A DNA stretch of 8,168 nt from Anaerolineae bacterium (GCA_020433785.1 JAGRCC010000533.1:1-8168), one strand, 5' to 3'; shown: positions 1 through 6,991, counted from the stretch's first letter. Program-made: numbers and translations. Notes: generated by a model from the letters alone, not told the origin.

Positions 1-42
1 CAGTCACTTAGGAACGGCAAATAAATAACTTACATATTGGGT

Positions 43-60
43 CGTTGAATGAATTCAACG
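43..60. repeat. perfect palindrome, left arm of the nested element
   Basis: CGTTGAAT and ATTCAACG form an 8-bp inverted repeat around GA. The core GAATGAATTC is the exact reverse complement of the core of the right palindrome (GAATTCATTC), so the two can pair with themselves or with each other. Confidence 0.75.
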
Positions 61-71
61 CCTGACAAGAT

Positions 72-92
72 AAACGTGTTTGAAACACGTTT
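72..92. repeat. perfect palindrome, centre of the nested element
   Basis: AAACGTGTT and AACACGTTT form a 9-bp stem around TGA. Its centre (82) coincides with the centre of the enclosing 152-bp inverted repeat, so it would be the tip of the large hairpin. No T-run follows, so it does not look like a terminator. Confidence 0.75.
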
Positions 93-103
93 CTAGTACC
101 AGC

Positions 104-121
104 CCACGAATTCATTCGTGG
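104..121. repeat. perfect palindrome, right arm of the nested element
   Basis: CCACGAAT and ATTCGTGG form an 8-bp inverted repeat around TC. It mirrors the left palindrome in length, position and core sequence, but the stem bases differ (CCAC/GTGG against CGTT/AACG) on both sides of each stem, as compensating changes in a selected structure would. Confidence 0.75.
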
Positions 122-229
122 ATCAAATGCGGAAGTTATTAAATTTTCATTCCTTAAGAGCATCCATAGCACCAAAAAGTGACTATCACCTGGTTTTGGT
201 TATTTCCAATAATGTCTAATAAATGCTAC

Positions 230-234
230 GGGAA
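230..234 (+). promoter_or_regulatory. weak ribosome binding site of ATPase gene 1
   Basis: GGGAA lies 7 nt before the ATG at 242. It is only a partial Shine-Dalgarno, but it is better than anything before the in-frame GTG at 179 or ATG at 212. It therefore supports starting the protein at MVKPKFNPY, where similarity to the other paralogues begins. Confidence 0.4.
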
Positions 235-241
235 TAGCAAT

Positions 242-2440
242 ATGGTAAAACCAAAATTCAACCCTTATATTATTGGTTCGCCGGTTCACGGGGCTGCGTT
301 TTATGGGCGCGAGAAACTAGTTAATGTTGTAGAAACTGCGTTGGCCGTTAATACAGTCAATCTATTGGTTTTTTATGGGCAGCGACGAATGGGAAAGACG
401 TCGTTACTGCAAAATATGCCGCTTCGAGATGAATTGAAAGATAATTTCGTTTTTGTTTATGTTGATACAGTTGATATCTATAATAGAAAGGCCGTTGACG
501 TCCTGAGTTATTTTACCCAAAAAATTGTAGAAGCTATTCCGGATAGCGAGCTACTGTCATTGGCTAATCTCAAACAAGATAGCGACTCATTTCGTTCTCA
601 ATTTTTACCAACAGTCTACCAAGCCATAGGCAAAAAGCGATTAGTAATTTTACTTGATGAGTTTGATATTTTTGAATACAAAGCCGGAAAATTAGACCCC
701 AATTCACTCGACTCGGCCTTACGGACAATCGAACAATTAATTCGGCATGAGTCAGAGTTAGCCTTTATTGTTGCTGTTGGCCGCGGTGAAGAGTATGGCT
801 ATGCGGCATTGAATCAGGTTATTCGCACCGGACACTGGGAAAAAATATCGTTGCTGGAAGAAGAAGATACATACAAACTCATTACAGAACCGGTGAAAGA
901 CACGTTAAACTATCAACCGGAAGCTATTGAAGAAATTCGGAAATTGAGCGCCGGTCATCCGTACTACACCCAGCTTATTTGCTATGAAATTTTCAATGAA
1001 TTGCAGACGATAGAGGGGCAAGAAGTTCGCGTGGCAGACGTGCGTACAGCGGCCACAAAAGCCTTAGAAACCGGCTCCGGCGGTTTTAATTGGTTATGGG
1101 AAGGGTTTTCGCCGGCAGAACGATTGATGGCCTGTTTAATAGCAGAAGCCGGCCACCATACATCTGAGCATACCGTTACCAGTACACAATTAGAAGCTAC
1201 CTTTAAAGAGTTTCGCATTTTTCGACGAAGCCCCGAATTTAACGAAGCCCTGAATGGATTGACTGCTTTGGATATTCTGCAACAGAGCGGGCCAATTAAA
1301 AATATTGAATACCGTTATATTGTTGAACTTGTTAGAAATTGGATCTGCCAAGAGCATCCATTAGCACAAGAGCGCCCTAATTTACTACCTCACCTTAGTG
1401 TTCGGGCTGCGGCTGAGTTTGAAAAGGGAGAAAAAGCCGACACGCTTCAGGTTGCGTTGGAACATTATCGTTCAGCCGTGGCGTCCAATCCCAACCATTT
1501 GCAGGCCCAACTGGCATTGGGACAGGCATTGGAAAATAAAGGATCAATGCTGGAAGCGTTGAGTGCTTTTGAAGCGGCCTTATGGCTTGATCCGGAGAAT
1601 GATACTATTCGCCACAAAAGGGACACCATAAAGTTGCCGCAACCTCCTCAATCGGAGGGACAATCACCCCGTAATAGGCTACCGATATTTATGGTGATAG
1701 GCATCATCGTGTTAGTACTCATCGGATTTTTTGGTTACAATGCGTTTGGCGGGGCAACGGGAACAAGCATACCCACAGCGACGATTGCAGCCGTCACCCC
1801 GACAGATACCCTAACACCCCAACCAACAGTCGAGCCATCAATCATATCTACCAATGAACCAACGATTATGCCGCAACCAACAGTTGCCCCCACAGTAGAA
1901 GAAATCACGCCAACTGCAACCGAGTTGGAACCGACTGCTTCATTAACCGCTCCCCCAGTTGATACATCAACGCCGGTTTCGCCCGCACCTACATCCACCC
2001 ATACCCCCGTTCCGCCGCTCCCTACGTCTACTAATACGCCCCCTACAGTTACCGATACGCCTGTGTCTGAACCAGCAGCTACATCTGTGCCGGTGGTTGT
2101 AAAGCCAACCTATTCGGCGCCGGCATTGCTGTCGCCGGTTCAAGATACAGCCTTATCAAGTGGTGACGAAGTTATATTACGATGGGAGTCCGTTGGTGAG
2201 TTGGCCGAAAATGAGCAATATGCAGTTCGGTTAATATACCAGTCACAGGAAGAAGAGCAATGGAGTGGTGACCAACTCCATTCAACAGAGTGGATTCTGC
2301 CTCGTAGATTTTTAGAGCAGGTGGACGGCCCCGACTTTAAATTTAAGTGGTTTGTATATATTGAACGTGTTAATGATGGTCAAACGGAAGCCGTAAGCCC
2401 GAACAGTGAAACCTGGACATTTTATTGGAAACGAGGCTAG
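242..2440 (+). CDS. membrane-anchored STAND/AAA-type ATPase with TPR and outer Ig-like domain
   Basis: A 732-residue protein, first gene of the operon. Residues 7-23 (NPYIIGSPV...FYGRE) match the start of its paralogues. The P-loop is GQRRMGKTS (46-54, Lys52) and Walker B is LVILLDEFD (134-142, Asp139/Glu140). A lid helix begins at GHPYY (238-242), a probable winged-helix region covers about 287-370, and a TPR-like pair lies at 402-455. The basic stretch at about 476-479 precedes one hydrophobic helix (480-500). A Thr/Pro-rich linker (about 508-622) leads to a beta-rich end domain (627-732; LRWESVG, W/F/Y-rich strands) that resembles Ig/fibronectin-type modules. Topology is probably ATPase inside and C-terminus outside. 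Family knowledge says such ATPases act as nucleotide-dependent switches; the signal and partner here are unknown. I chose ATG 242 because the extra N-terminal residues from GTG 179 have no counterpart in the paralogues. The family call is firm, the role is not. Confidence 0.85.
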   Translation: MVKPKFNPYIIGSPVHGAAFYGREKLVNVVETALAVNTVNLLVFYGQRRMGKTSLLQNMPLRDELKDNFVFVYVDTVDIYNRKAVDVLSYFTQKIVEAIPDSELLSLANLKQDSDSFRSQFLPTVYQAIGKKRLVILLDEFDIFEYKAGKLDPNSLDSALRTIEQLIRHESELAFIVAVGRGEEYGYAALNQVIRTGHWEKISLLEEEDTYKLITEPVKDTLNYQPEAIEEIRKLSAGHPYYTQLICYEIFNELQTIEGQEVRVADVRTAATKALETGSGGFNWLWEGFSPAERLMACLIAEAGHHTSEHTVTSTQLEATFKEFRIFRRSPEFNEALNGLTALDILQQSGPIKNIEYRYIVELVRNWICQEHPLAQERPNLLPHLSVRAAAEFEKGEKADTLQVALEHYRSAVASNPNHLQAQLALGQALENKGSMLEALSAFEAALWLDPENDTIRHKRDTIKLPQPPQSEGQSPRNRLPIFMVIGIIVLVLIGFFGYNAFGGATGTSIPTATIAAVTPTDTLTPQPTVEPSIISTNEPTIMPQPTVAPTVEEITPTATELEPTASLTAPPVDTSTPVSPAPTSTHTPVPPLPTSTNTPPTVTDTPVSEPAATSVPVVVKPTYSAPALLSPVQDTALSSGDEVILRWESVGELAENEQYAVRLIYQSQEEEQWSGDQLHSTEWILPRRFLEQVDGPDFKFKWFVYIERVNDGQTEAVSPNSETWTFYWKRG

Positions 2441-2451
2441 CAAGTCGCAAC

Positions 2452-2458
2452 GGGTGGA
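2452..2458 (+). promoter_or_regulatory. ribosome binding site of ATPase gene 2
   Basis: GGGTGGA sits 4 nt before the ATG at 2463. It decides that start over the in-frame ATG at 2406, which would overlap gene 1 by 35 nt and add 19 residues without family similarity. Confidence 0.5.
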
Positions 2459-2462
2459 AATA

Positions 2463-5204
2463 ATGAACAATAATCCTTATCAATTTCGTGAACCGGTTAA
2501 AGGTTCGGGGTTCATTGGTCGGAAAGAGTTGGTGTTATCCATTATCCAAACTTTTATTTCTTCTTCCCAAAATGTGGCATTTGTTTTTGGGCGTCGAAAA
2601 ATAGGGAAAACCTCTCTGTTGTATGAAGTTGCTCATCAGTTAGCTGAGCAAGAGTACCAAGCGGTTTATTGGTCGTTGCAAGACGCAAGAGAAATTTCCC
2701 TAGAACAGGCTATCAACAACCTTGCTCATGAGATTGAGCAGGAAACAGGCTTTCATTTTCAATCCGTTATTGATCCCGTTAGTTTCCAAAGTCAGTTTTT
2801 ACCGGAAGTGAATAAACATATTCATCCCAACAAATTATTGTTTTTACTGGATGATGTCGACTCGTTGCAAAATGGCGGAGAAGAAGCCACCTATCTGATT
2901 GAGTTTATTCAAAAACTAATCATTAACAATCGTGAAACCGTATTCTTATTAACCATCGGGCAACCCCTTGATAAATTACCGTCTCCGTTTAAACGAATTG
3001 CTAAGCAAGCGCGTTATGAACTGTTGGAGGCACTAACTGAAACAGAGGCTTCGACGCTTATTAACGATCCGGTAAAACAACATCTCAACTTTAATAAAAC
3101 GTCGGTGGAAAAGATCATCGCCCTGACCGGGGGGCAGCCTTATTTAATACAACTGGTATGCCATCACCTATTTGACCTGGCCCAGCAAAAGCATAAATCT
3201 ACCATTCAACCGGAACATGTGGATGATGTCTTGCCGAAAGTTTTGAAAGATGGACGTGATTTCTGGCAATCGTTGTTGTCCCGTTTATCAGATGAAGAAA
3301 TTCAGCGATTGCGAGCTGTTGCCGACGTCTTCGTAAAGACACAGGCAATAACCCAAAAGCAATTGGTAAAAGCCGCCATTCCTCCATCAGACGTTGAAAG
3401 AGATCTGAATGAATTCAAGAAACAAGGATTCATCACCCAAGCCGGTCAAATAGAATCAGACGTATATATTTTTACAATTCCATTGCTAGCTCACTGGCTT
3501 ATCGACAAAACCAAGAATGGGTTACCCGATCCACCTGAGGTATCAGTTATTCCATGGAAAGTTGTAGTACCGGTTTTGGCGGTCATCGCTGCTTTAATTA
3601 TTGTTCTCAGTATCTTTTTTCAGTGGGGCCGTAATAATACAAATACCCCGGAGACATTGACGGCTCAGGTTATTGTACAAACAGACGAATCCCCTACGTA
3701 TACACCATCGCCATCGTCAACATCCACTCCTACCCAAACCTCTGAACCCCCCGTAACGCCATCCTCTACCCCTATTCCCACTACCAGTACGCCGATAGTC
3801 GATACTCAAGCCACAGCCTCGGCTGCGACAGCTACCGAACAAGCATCGAGACAACTTTCGGCGACGGAGCGGGCCATAATAATTACTCAAACCGCCGAGG
3901 CAGAAGCGACAGCTACCGCCAAGTACGCTCAAGCTGACAATGATAATGACGGTTTGACCAATGCAGAGGAAGAAGCACTTGGTACGAACCCAAACGTCGC
4001 TGATACGGATGGTGATGGCTTAGATGACAAGGAGGAAGTCGACCGGGGAACCCAACCGAATAATCCTGATAGTGACAATGATGGTTGGTTAGATGGTTTA
4101 GAGGTAGAACGGGGGTCTAATCCGTTGAATACCGATACCGATGGTGATGGCATACCTGATCCCGATGGTCCTGATCCGCTAAATACCCCTATCCCCTTGC
4201 CTGCCGGCGTAGAGATACTAGACATTGAACCGGTGGACGAGTTGCTGTTTGTGTTGGTAAAGGATCAGGGGGTTTATCGGCGGGACAATGCCGGTAATTG
4301 GGAGAATATCAGCAATGACTTGCCCGATAAAAACGATATCAACGTAATAGAAGTTCACAATAATCCCTTGACAATTTTAGCCGGTTACTTTAATGGGATT
4401 CGGCGCTGGACAGAAGCCGGCGGTTGGTCAGCCAAAGTAGAGACTCCTCAAGTTCATAGCTTTGTCTCAATACCTGATACAGACATCGTTTTTGCCGGCA
4501 CCGATCAGGGAATATATCGAAGCACCGATAATGGTTTAATTTGGGCCGCGATGAATTGGCGTAAGGATAATTCTGCGGTCATCGTAGTTGATATCCAGTC
4601 TTTGGCCGCAGGCCAGGATGGAGCCAAAAGATGGGTTTTGTATGCCGTGGGCGGTGATGCCGGGTTTACCTACAAAGCTTTACTGCAGCCGGATATAACC
4701 CAAGAGGCTACTGTTTCGTCCAGCAGTCAGCGCTGGGTAGGAAAATCGGTGGTATCGGTATCCGACACCGAATGCGGGGCAAAAAGTAAATTTTTTGCCG
4801 CAGCTACCTACCCTGAAAACTCTGCCAAGGTCTACATCGGCAATGACAAATCTGTTATTTGTCACAGTGAGGATGGCGGGGAAAGTTGGGAGGCGCGTAA
4901 GTTGGCTGTTCCTGAAGGAATAAGGGAAGTGTACATTACCGATATTATCTTAACTACCGATGATGATATTGCTTATGCGCTTACCGGTCGGTCTGACTCC
5001 CCCTTTGCCAGCGCCGGCCTATACCGACGCGATGAACAAGGAGAATGGATTGGTCCCATTCAACCGCCCAATTTCAGCCTACAATCAGACTACGTCCAAA
5101 GCGGGGCAATTAACCCCGTTAATCCTAACGAAATCTATATTGGTGGTTCACAGGGTCTATTTCTTTATAACGGGCAAACCGACCAATGGACAGCGGTGAA
5201 ATAA
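2463..5204 (+). CDS. membrane-anchored STAND/AAA-type ATPase with calcium-binding repeats and beta-propeller
   Basis: A 913-residue paralogue of gene 1, starting 22 nt after it. Residues 4-20 carry the family start (NPYQFREPV...FIGR). The P-loop is GRRKIGKTS (43-51, Lys49) and Walker B is LLFLLDDVD (125-133), with Asp131 in the second acidic position. GGQPY (223-227) marks the lid, and about 276-350 looks like a winged helix. One membrane helix (365-387) is followed by a Ser/Thr/Pro linker (392-447) and an Ala/Thr/Glu-rich probable helical stalk (448-490). Four DxDxDG loops begin at 492, 514, 536 and 558, an exact 22-residue spacing typical of thrombospondin type-3 calcium repeats. The rest (583-913) reads as a beta-propeller, with Asp-box motifs STDNGLIW (687-694) and SEDGGESW (802-809). 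The outer part presumably binds calcium and a ligand outside the cell while the ATPase is inside. Ligand and output are unknown. Confidence 0.87.
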   Translation: MNNNPYQFREPVKGSGFIGRKELVLSIIQTFISSSQNVAFVFGRRKIGKTSLLYEVAHQLAEQEYQAVYWSLQDAREISLEQAINNLAHEIEQETGFHFQSVIDPVSFQSQFLPEVNKHIHPNKLLFLLDDVDSLQNGGEEATYLIEFIQKLIINNRETVFLLTIGQPLDKLPSPFKRIAKQARYELLEALTETEASTLINDPVKQHLNFNKTSVEKIIALTGGQPYLIQLVCHHLFDLAQQKHKSTIQPEHVDDVLPKVLKDGRDFWQSLLSRLSDEEIQRLRAVADVFVKTQAITQKQLVKAAIPPSDVERDLNEFKKQGFITQAGQIESDVYIFTIPLLAHWLIDKTKNGLPDPPEVSVIPWKVVVPVLAVIAALIIVLSIFFQWGRNNTNTPETLTAQVIVQTDESPTYTPSPSSTSTPTQTSEPPVTPSSTPIPTTSTPIVDTQATASAATATEQASRQLSATERAIIITQTAEAEATATAKYAQADNDNDGLTNAEEEALGTNPNVADTDGDGLDDKEEVDRGTQPNNPDSDNDGWLDGLEVERGSNPLNTDTDGDGIPDPDGPDPLNTPIPLPAGVEILDIEPVDELLFVLVKDQGVYRRDNAGNWENISNDLPDKNDINVIEVHNNPLTILAGYFNGIRRWTEAGGWSAKVETPQVHSFVSIPDTDIVFAGTDQGIYRSTDNGLIWAAMNWRKDNSAVIVVDIQSLAAGQDGAKRWVLYAVGGDAGFTYKALLQPDITQEATVSSSSQRWVGKSVVSVSDTECGAKSKFFAAATYPENSAKVYIGNDKSVICHSEDGGESWEARKLAVPEGIREVYITDIILTTDDDIAYALTGRSDSPFASAGLYRRDEQGEWIGPIQPPNFSLQSDYVQSGAINPVNPNEIYIGGSQGLFLYNGQTDQWTAVK

Positions 5205-5216
5205 ACGGAGAAGACT

Positions 5217-6158
5217 ATGCCCCCTATCAGAAATCCCTTTATTGCGGGTGGGCCGGTACCACCGGAGCGCTTTATAGGCAGAAAACCCGAGATTTCCACC
5301 ATTATGAGTCGTCTAATGGCCTCCACTGTTGGGAGTACTGCTATTCATGGCGAAGCACGTATCGGCAAAACTTCATTGTTACATTACATCCAAAGTGATA
5401 TCAATCAAAGTGAATGGGGGCTTGAACCCAAAAATTATACCTTTATTTATATTGATTGTGGGATATTTAATGAAGCGAGCTTTGCAGAATTTTGGCAAAT
5501 ACTTCATACTGGTTTTAAAAAATTTTCGACTCAAGAAAATTTCATTTATCCACTCAATAACATTGAAGAACTCACCAACACTAAAAAACTAATCAGTAGA
5601 CATCAACGCCGTTTACAAAAGCTAAAAGAAATGAATGCAACCTCCGGACTTAACACCTCACCGGAAGTATTGAATGAAATTGAGGACATTGAAGCTGAGA
5701 TTGAAAATCTACAAAAACAATCAATAATAGAAGAAAATACAACATTAATTGTACAACAACTTATTGAGAATCTAGCTAACGTTCAACACAAGTTAATAAT
5801 CCTTCTAGATGAATTTGAGATAATAATCTCAAAAAGTAAACCTCTTTTGAGCATATTACGAACTTTTGCTAACGGAGCTAATATAGGATTACTCATTTCA
5901 ACCCAGAAACCACTTTACGCATTGACCTCAAATATTGATCTGGGTGGAGGGCAAACGTTTGACCGACCTTTTGACCACCGGAATTTAGGTACCCTAACTA
6001 AAAAAGAAATTCTCACAATGATTGATAAACATTTGTGGAAAACAGGGATCACTTTTGGTGACGATGATACCCAGTTTATTTGGAAAGAATCAGCGGGACA
6101 TCCTTTTAAGGCTCAATTTACTTGCTCCCGTTTATTTGAAAGAAAACTTTTTGGTTAA
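5217..6158 (+). CDS. soluble STAND/AAA-type ATPase with coiled-coil insertion
   Basis: A 313-residue paralogue, 12 nt after gene 2, with a good Shine-Dalgarno (GGAG at 5207-5210, 6 nt before ATG). The start NPFIAGGPV...FIGR (6-22) is the clearest copy of the family N-terminus. The P-loop is GEARIGKTS (45-53, Lys51) and Walker B is KLIILLDEFE (192-201, Asp198/Glu199). Between them, residues about 115-170 form a charged, heptad-like stretch, probably a coiled coil, that genes 1 and 2 lack. The lid motif GHPF is at 294-297 and the protein ends 16 residues later, so there is no winged helix, TPR, membrane helix or outer domain. The middle of the gene is visibly richer in A/T than its neighbours. 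'YIDC...FW' (78-93) is shared with gene 4, making those two closest relatives. It probably acts in the cytoplasm with the membrane pair; this is inference from the operon. Confidence 0.82.
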   Translation: MPPIRNPFIAGGPVPPERFIGRKPEISTIMSRLMASTVGSTAIHGEARIGKTSLLHYIQSDINQSEWGLEPKNYTFIYIDCGIFNEASFAEFWQILHTGFKKFSTQENFIYPLNNIEELTNTKKLISRHQRRLQKLKEMNATSGLNTSPEVLNEIEDIEAEIENLQKQSIIEENTTLIVQQLIENLANVQHKLIILLDEFEIIISKSKPLLSILRTFANGANIGLLISTQKPLYALTSNIDLGGGQTFDRPFDHRNLGTLTKKEILTMIDKHLWKTGITFGDDDTQFIWKESAGHPFKAQFTCSRLFERKLFG

Positions 6159-6169
6159 AAGGACAAATT

Positions 6170-6793
6170 ATGAACAACAAACATGTTTCTCCGGCTTATT
6201 CCCCCACCATTTTTAATAATCGGGATAAAGAAATATGGATTGTATTGGGGCGTGTTGCTACTAATCGAGAAAGTACTGTTGTTTACGGTGAAGCCGGTAC
6301 TGGAAAGACTTGGTTGCTAAAACACCTGGCGGCCCCCTCAACACTAGCTGAATATGAATTGGAAGATGCCATTCCAATTTATATTGATTGCCAAACAATT
6401 TCGATCACCCATTTTTGGCATGATATATTCGCACAGTTGCCATCTATGTTTGGTGAGAACCAGCCCTTAATTGATGAATTAAGGGCCGAGGAGTCCATTG
6501 ACTTCTCGGCGGCTCGGAGAATATTGTTAAAGCTTATGCGAAACCAAGACTGCCTGGTTTTGCTTCTCGATAATTTTGATGCGCTCATCGTGCAAGAAAA
6601 TTCTGAGGAACCTGATTTTTTGAATCAATTAAGAAGTTTGCTAATTAGCCGCGATATTTCTATAGCAGCAGTTTTGAGCTTGCAAAACAAGCTGGAAACC
6701 TTATTACAAGGATTCAACTTTGTGGGTTCTGAGTTTAATATTTTTTACCCTATAGAATTGAAACCGCTTGACGAGCACAAGCGTGATTCCTAA
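6170..6793 (+). CDS. short STAND/AAA-type ATPase, C-terminally truncated, altered Walker B
   Basis: A 207-residue paralogue, 11 nt after gene 3, with AAGGA (6159-6163) as ribosome binding site. The N-terminal family motif is degraded (IFNNRDKE, 14-21). The P-loop is intact, GEAGTGKTW (40-48, Lys46/Thr47). Walker B reads LVLLLDNFD (129-137): Asp134 is present but the usual second acid is Asn135. If Asp137 does not substitute, ATP could be bound but poorly hydrolysed. The protein ends at ELKPLDEHKRDS, exactly where the paralogues enter the lid (compare ISLLEEEDTYKL in gene 1), so the lid with its GHP motif is absent. It may be a regulatory subunit or a gene decaying after a deletion. The open frame, good ribosome site and preserved P-loop favour it still being translated. 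Confidence 0.72.
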   Translation: MNNKHVSPAYSPTIFNNRDKEIWIVLGRVATNRESTVVYGEAGTGKTWLLKHLAAPSTLAEYELEDAIPIYIDCQTISITHFWHDIFAQLPSMFGENQPLIDELRAEESIDFSAARRILLKLMRNQDCLVLLLDNFDALIVQENSEEPDFLNQLRSLLISRDISIAAVLSLQNKLETLLQGFNFVGSEFNIFYPIELKPLDEHKRDS

Positions 6794-6842
6794 TAAGAAT
6801 GAACGGGTGGCGCAACAAAAAGTTCAGGCCGCTTCTTCTTGA
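6762..6842 (+). other. out-of-frame tail after ATPase gene 4, possible remnant of a lost 3' end
   Basis: In the frame one base on from gene 4, codons stay open across its stop and end at TGA 6840-6842. The last part reads VIPNKNERVAQQKVQAASS, which looks like a plausible protein end. It is too short to supply the missing lid, so a simple frameshift does not explain gene 4. A deletion that joined the ATPase to the tail of another gene would fit. It could equally be chance. Confidence 0.2.
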
Positions 6843-6887
6843 AAAGGCAACCTGATGTTAGGTGGATAAATAGATGGGAATGAGGGT

Positions 6888-6921
6888 AAAAAAAGCAGAG
6901 CCACAATTGGCTCTGTTTTTT
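6888..6921. terminator. rho-independent terminator, probably bidirectional
   Basis: CAGAGCCA (6896-6903) pairs perfectly with TGGCTCTG (6908-6915) around the 4-nt loop CAAT, followed by six T (6916-6921). A run of A (6888-6894) precedes the stem, so the opposite strand also reads stem then T-run. It closes the four-ATPase operon, about 100 nt after its last stop, and can stop the minus-strand DUF operon that ends at 7032. Confidence 0.88.
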
Positions 6922-6948
6922 GGTGGGTGATTTTATCCTGTCCGGGAA

Positions 6949-6991
6949 GGATGATTATAAATTATGTGGGATGAATTATGAAGGATGAAAG
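6949..6991. repeat. heptanucleotide repeat block, copy 1
   Basis: Units of GGATGAA or TTATGAA and degenerate versions (GGATGAT, TATAAAT) run through this stretch, with the register slipping by one base near 6969. Positions 6968-6991 are identical to 7801-7824 (24 bp). This resembles the short tandemly repeated repetitive (STRR) heptamers described in cyanobacteria and also common between genes in other filamentous bacteria. Confidence 0.6.

Larger units (their letters stand above)
7..158. repeat. MITE-like nested palindromic element (about 152 bp)
   Basis: The stretch folds on itself almost end to end. The outer arms start with CTTAGGAA (7-14) and finish with TTCCTTAAG (150-158). Further in, AATAACTT (24-31) is matched by its exact complement AAGTTATT (133-140). 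By eye about 20 of 26 positions of the terminal arms agree, allowing one extra base. The symmetry continues inward: an 18-bp palindrome on the left (43-60), an 18-bp palindrome on the right (104-121), 11-nt spacers on both sides, and a central palindrome (72-92) centred at 82, the midpoint of the whole. It has no coding capacity. This is the architecture of a MITE or a compound REP-type repeat. I see no convincing target-site duplication and no transposase, so mobility is inferred. Confidence 0.6.

Noticed and set aside
43..121. The three palindromes as a CRISPR or iteron array
   Set aside because: The three differ in sequence and are arranged as a mirror image, not as direct copies, so a nested inverted repeat explains them better.
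179..241. GTG at 179 as start of ATPase gene 1
   Set aside because: It adds 21 residues with no counterpart in the paralogues and has no ribosome binding site. ATG 242 is preceded by GGGAA at a good distance.
159..241. Promoter for the ATPase operon, for example TTGGTT (196-201) with TAATAA (217-222)
   Set aside because: The spacing is only 15 nt and the boxes are weak. Nothing in this stretch is convincing, so the operon promoter stays unlocated and could lie inside or upstream of the nested palindrome.
1735..1998. Minus-strand frame of 87 codons rich in Val/Gly
   Set aside because: It is the shadow of the Thr/Pro-rich linker of gene 1, without a ribosome site or family resemblance.
2406..2462. 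ATG at 2406 as start of ATPase gene 2
   Set aside because: It would overlap gene 1 by 35 nt and add 19 unrelated residues. ATG 2463 has GGGTGGA upstream and begins the family motif.
3929..4225. Minus-strand frame of 98 codons rich in Ser/Pro
   Set aside because: It mirrors the Asp-rich calcium repeats of gene 2; its low-complexity composition follows from the repeat codons on the other strand.
5100..5118. GC-rich hairpin (CGGGG/CCCCG) near the end of gene 2
   Set aside because: It lies within conserved-looking coding sequence, has no T-run and is likely incidental.
6756..6764. ATTGAAACC, which resembles the end of some CRISPR repeats
   Set aside because: It is a single copy inside the coding frame of gene 4 (codons for ELKP), with no repeated units nearby.
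242..6793. Anti-phage defence system
   Set aside because: STAND ATPases occur in defence, but no effector domain (nuclease, TIR, protease, pore former) or defence neighbour is visible, and the outer domains point to extracellular sensing.
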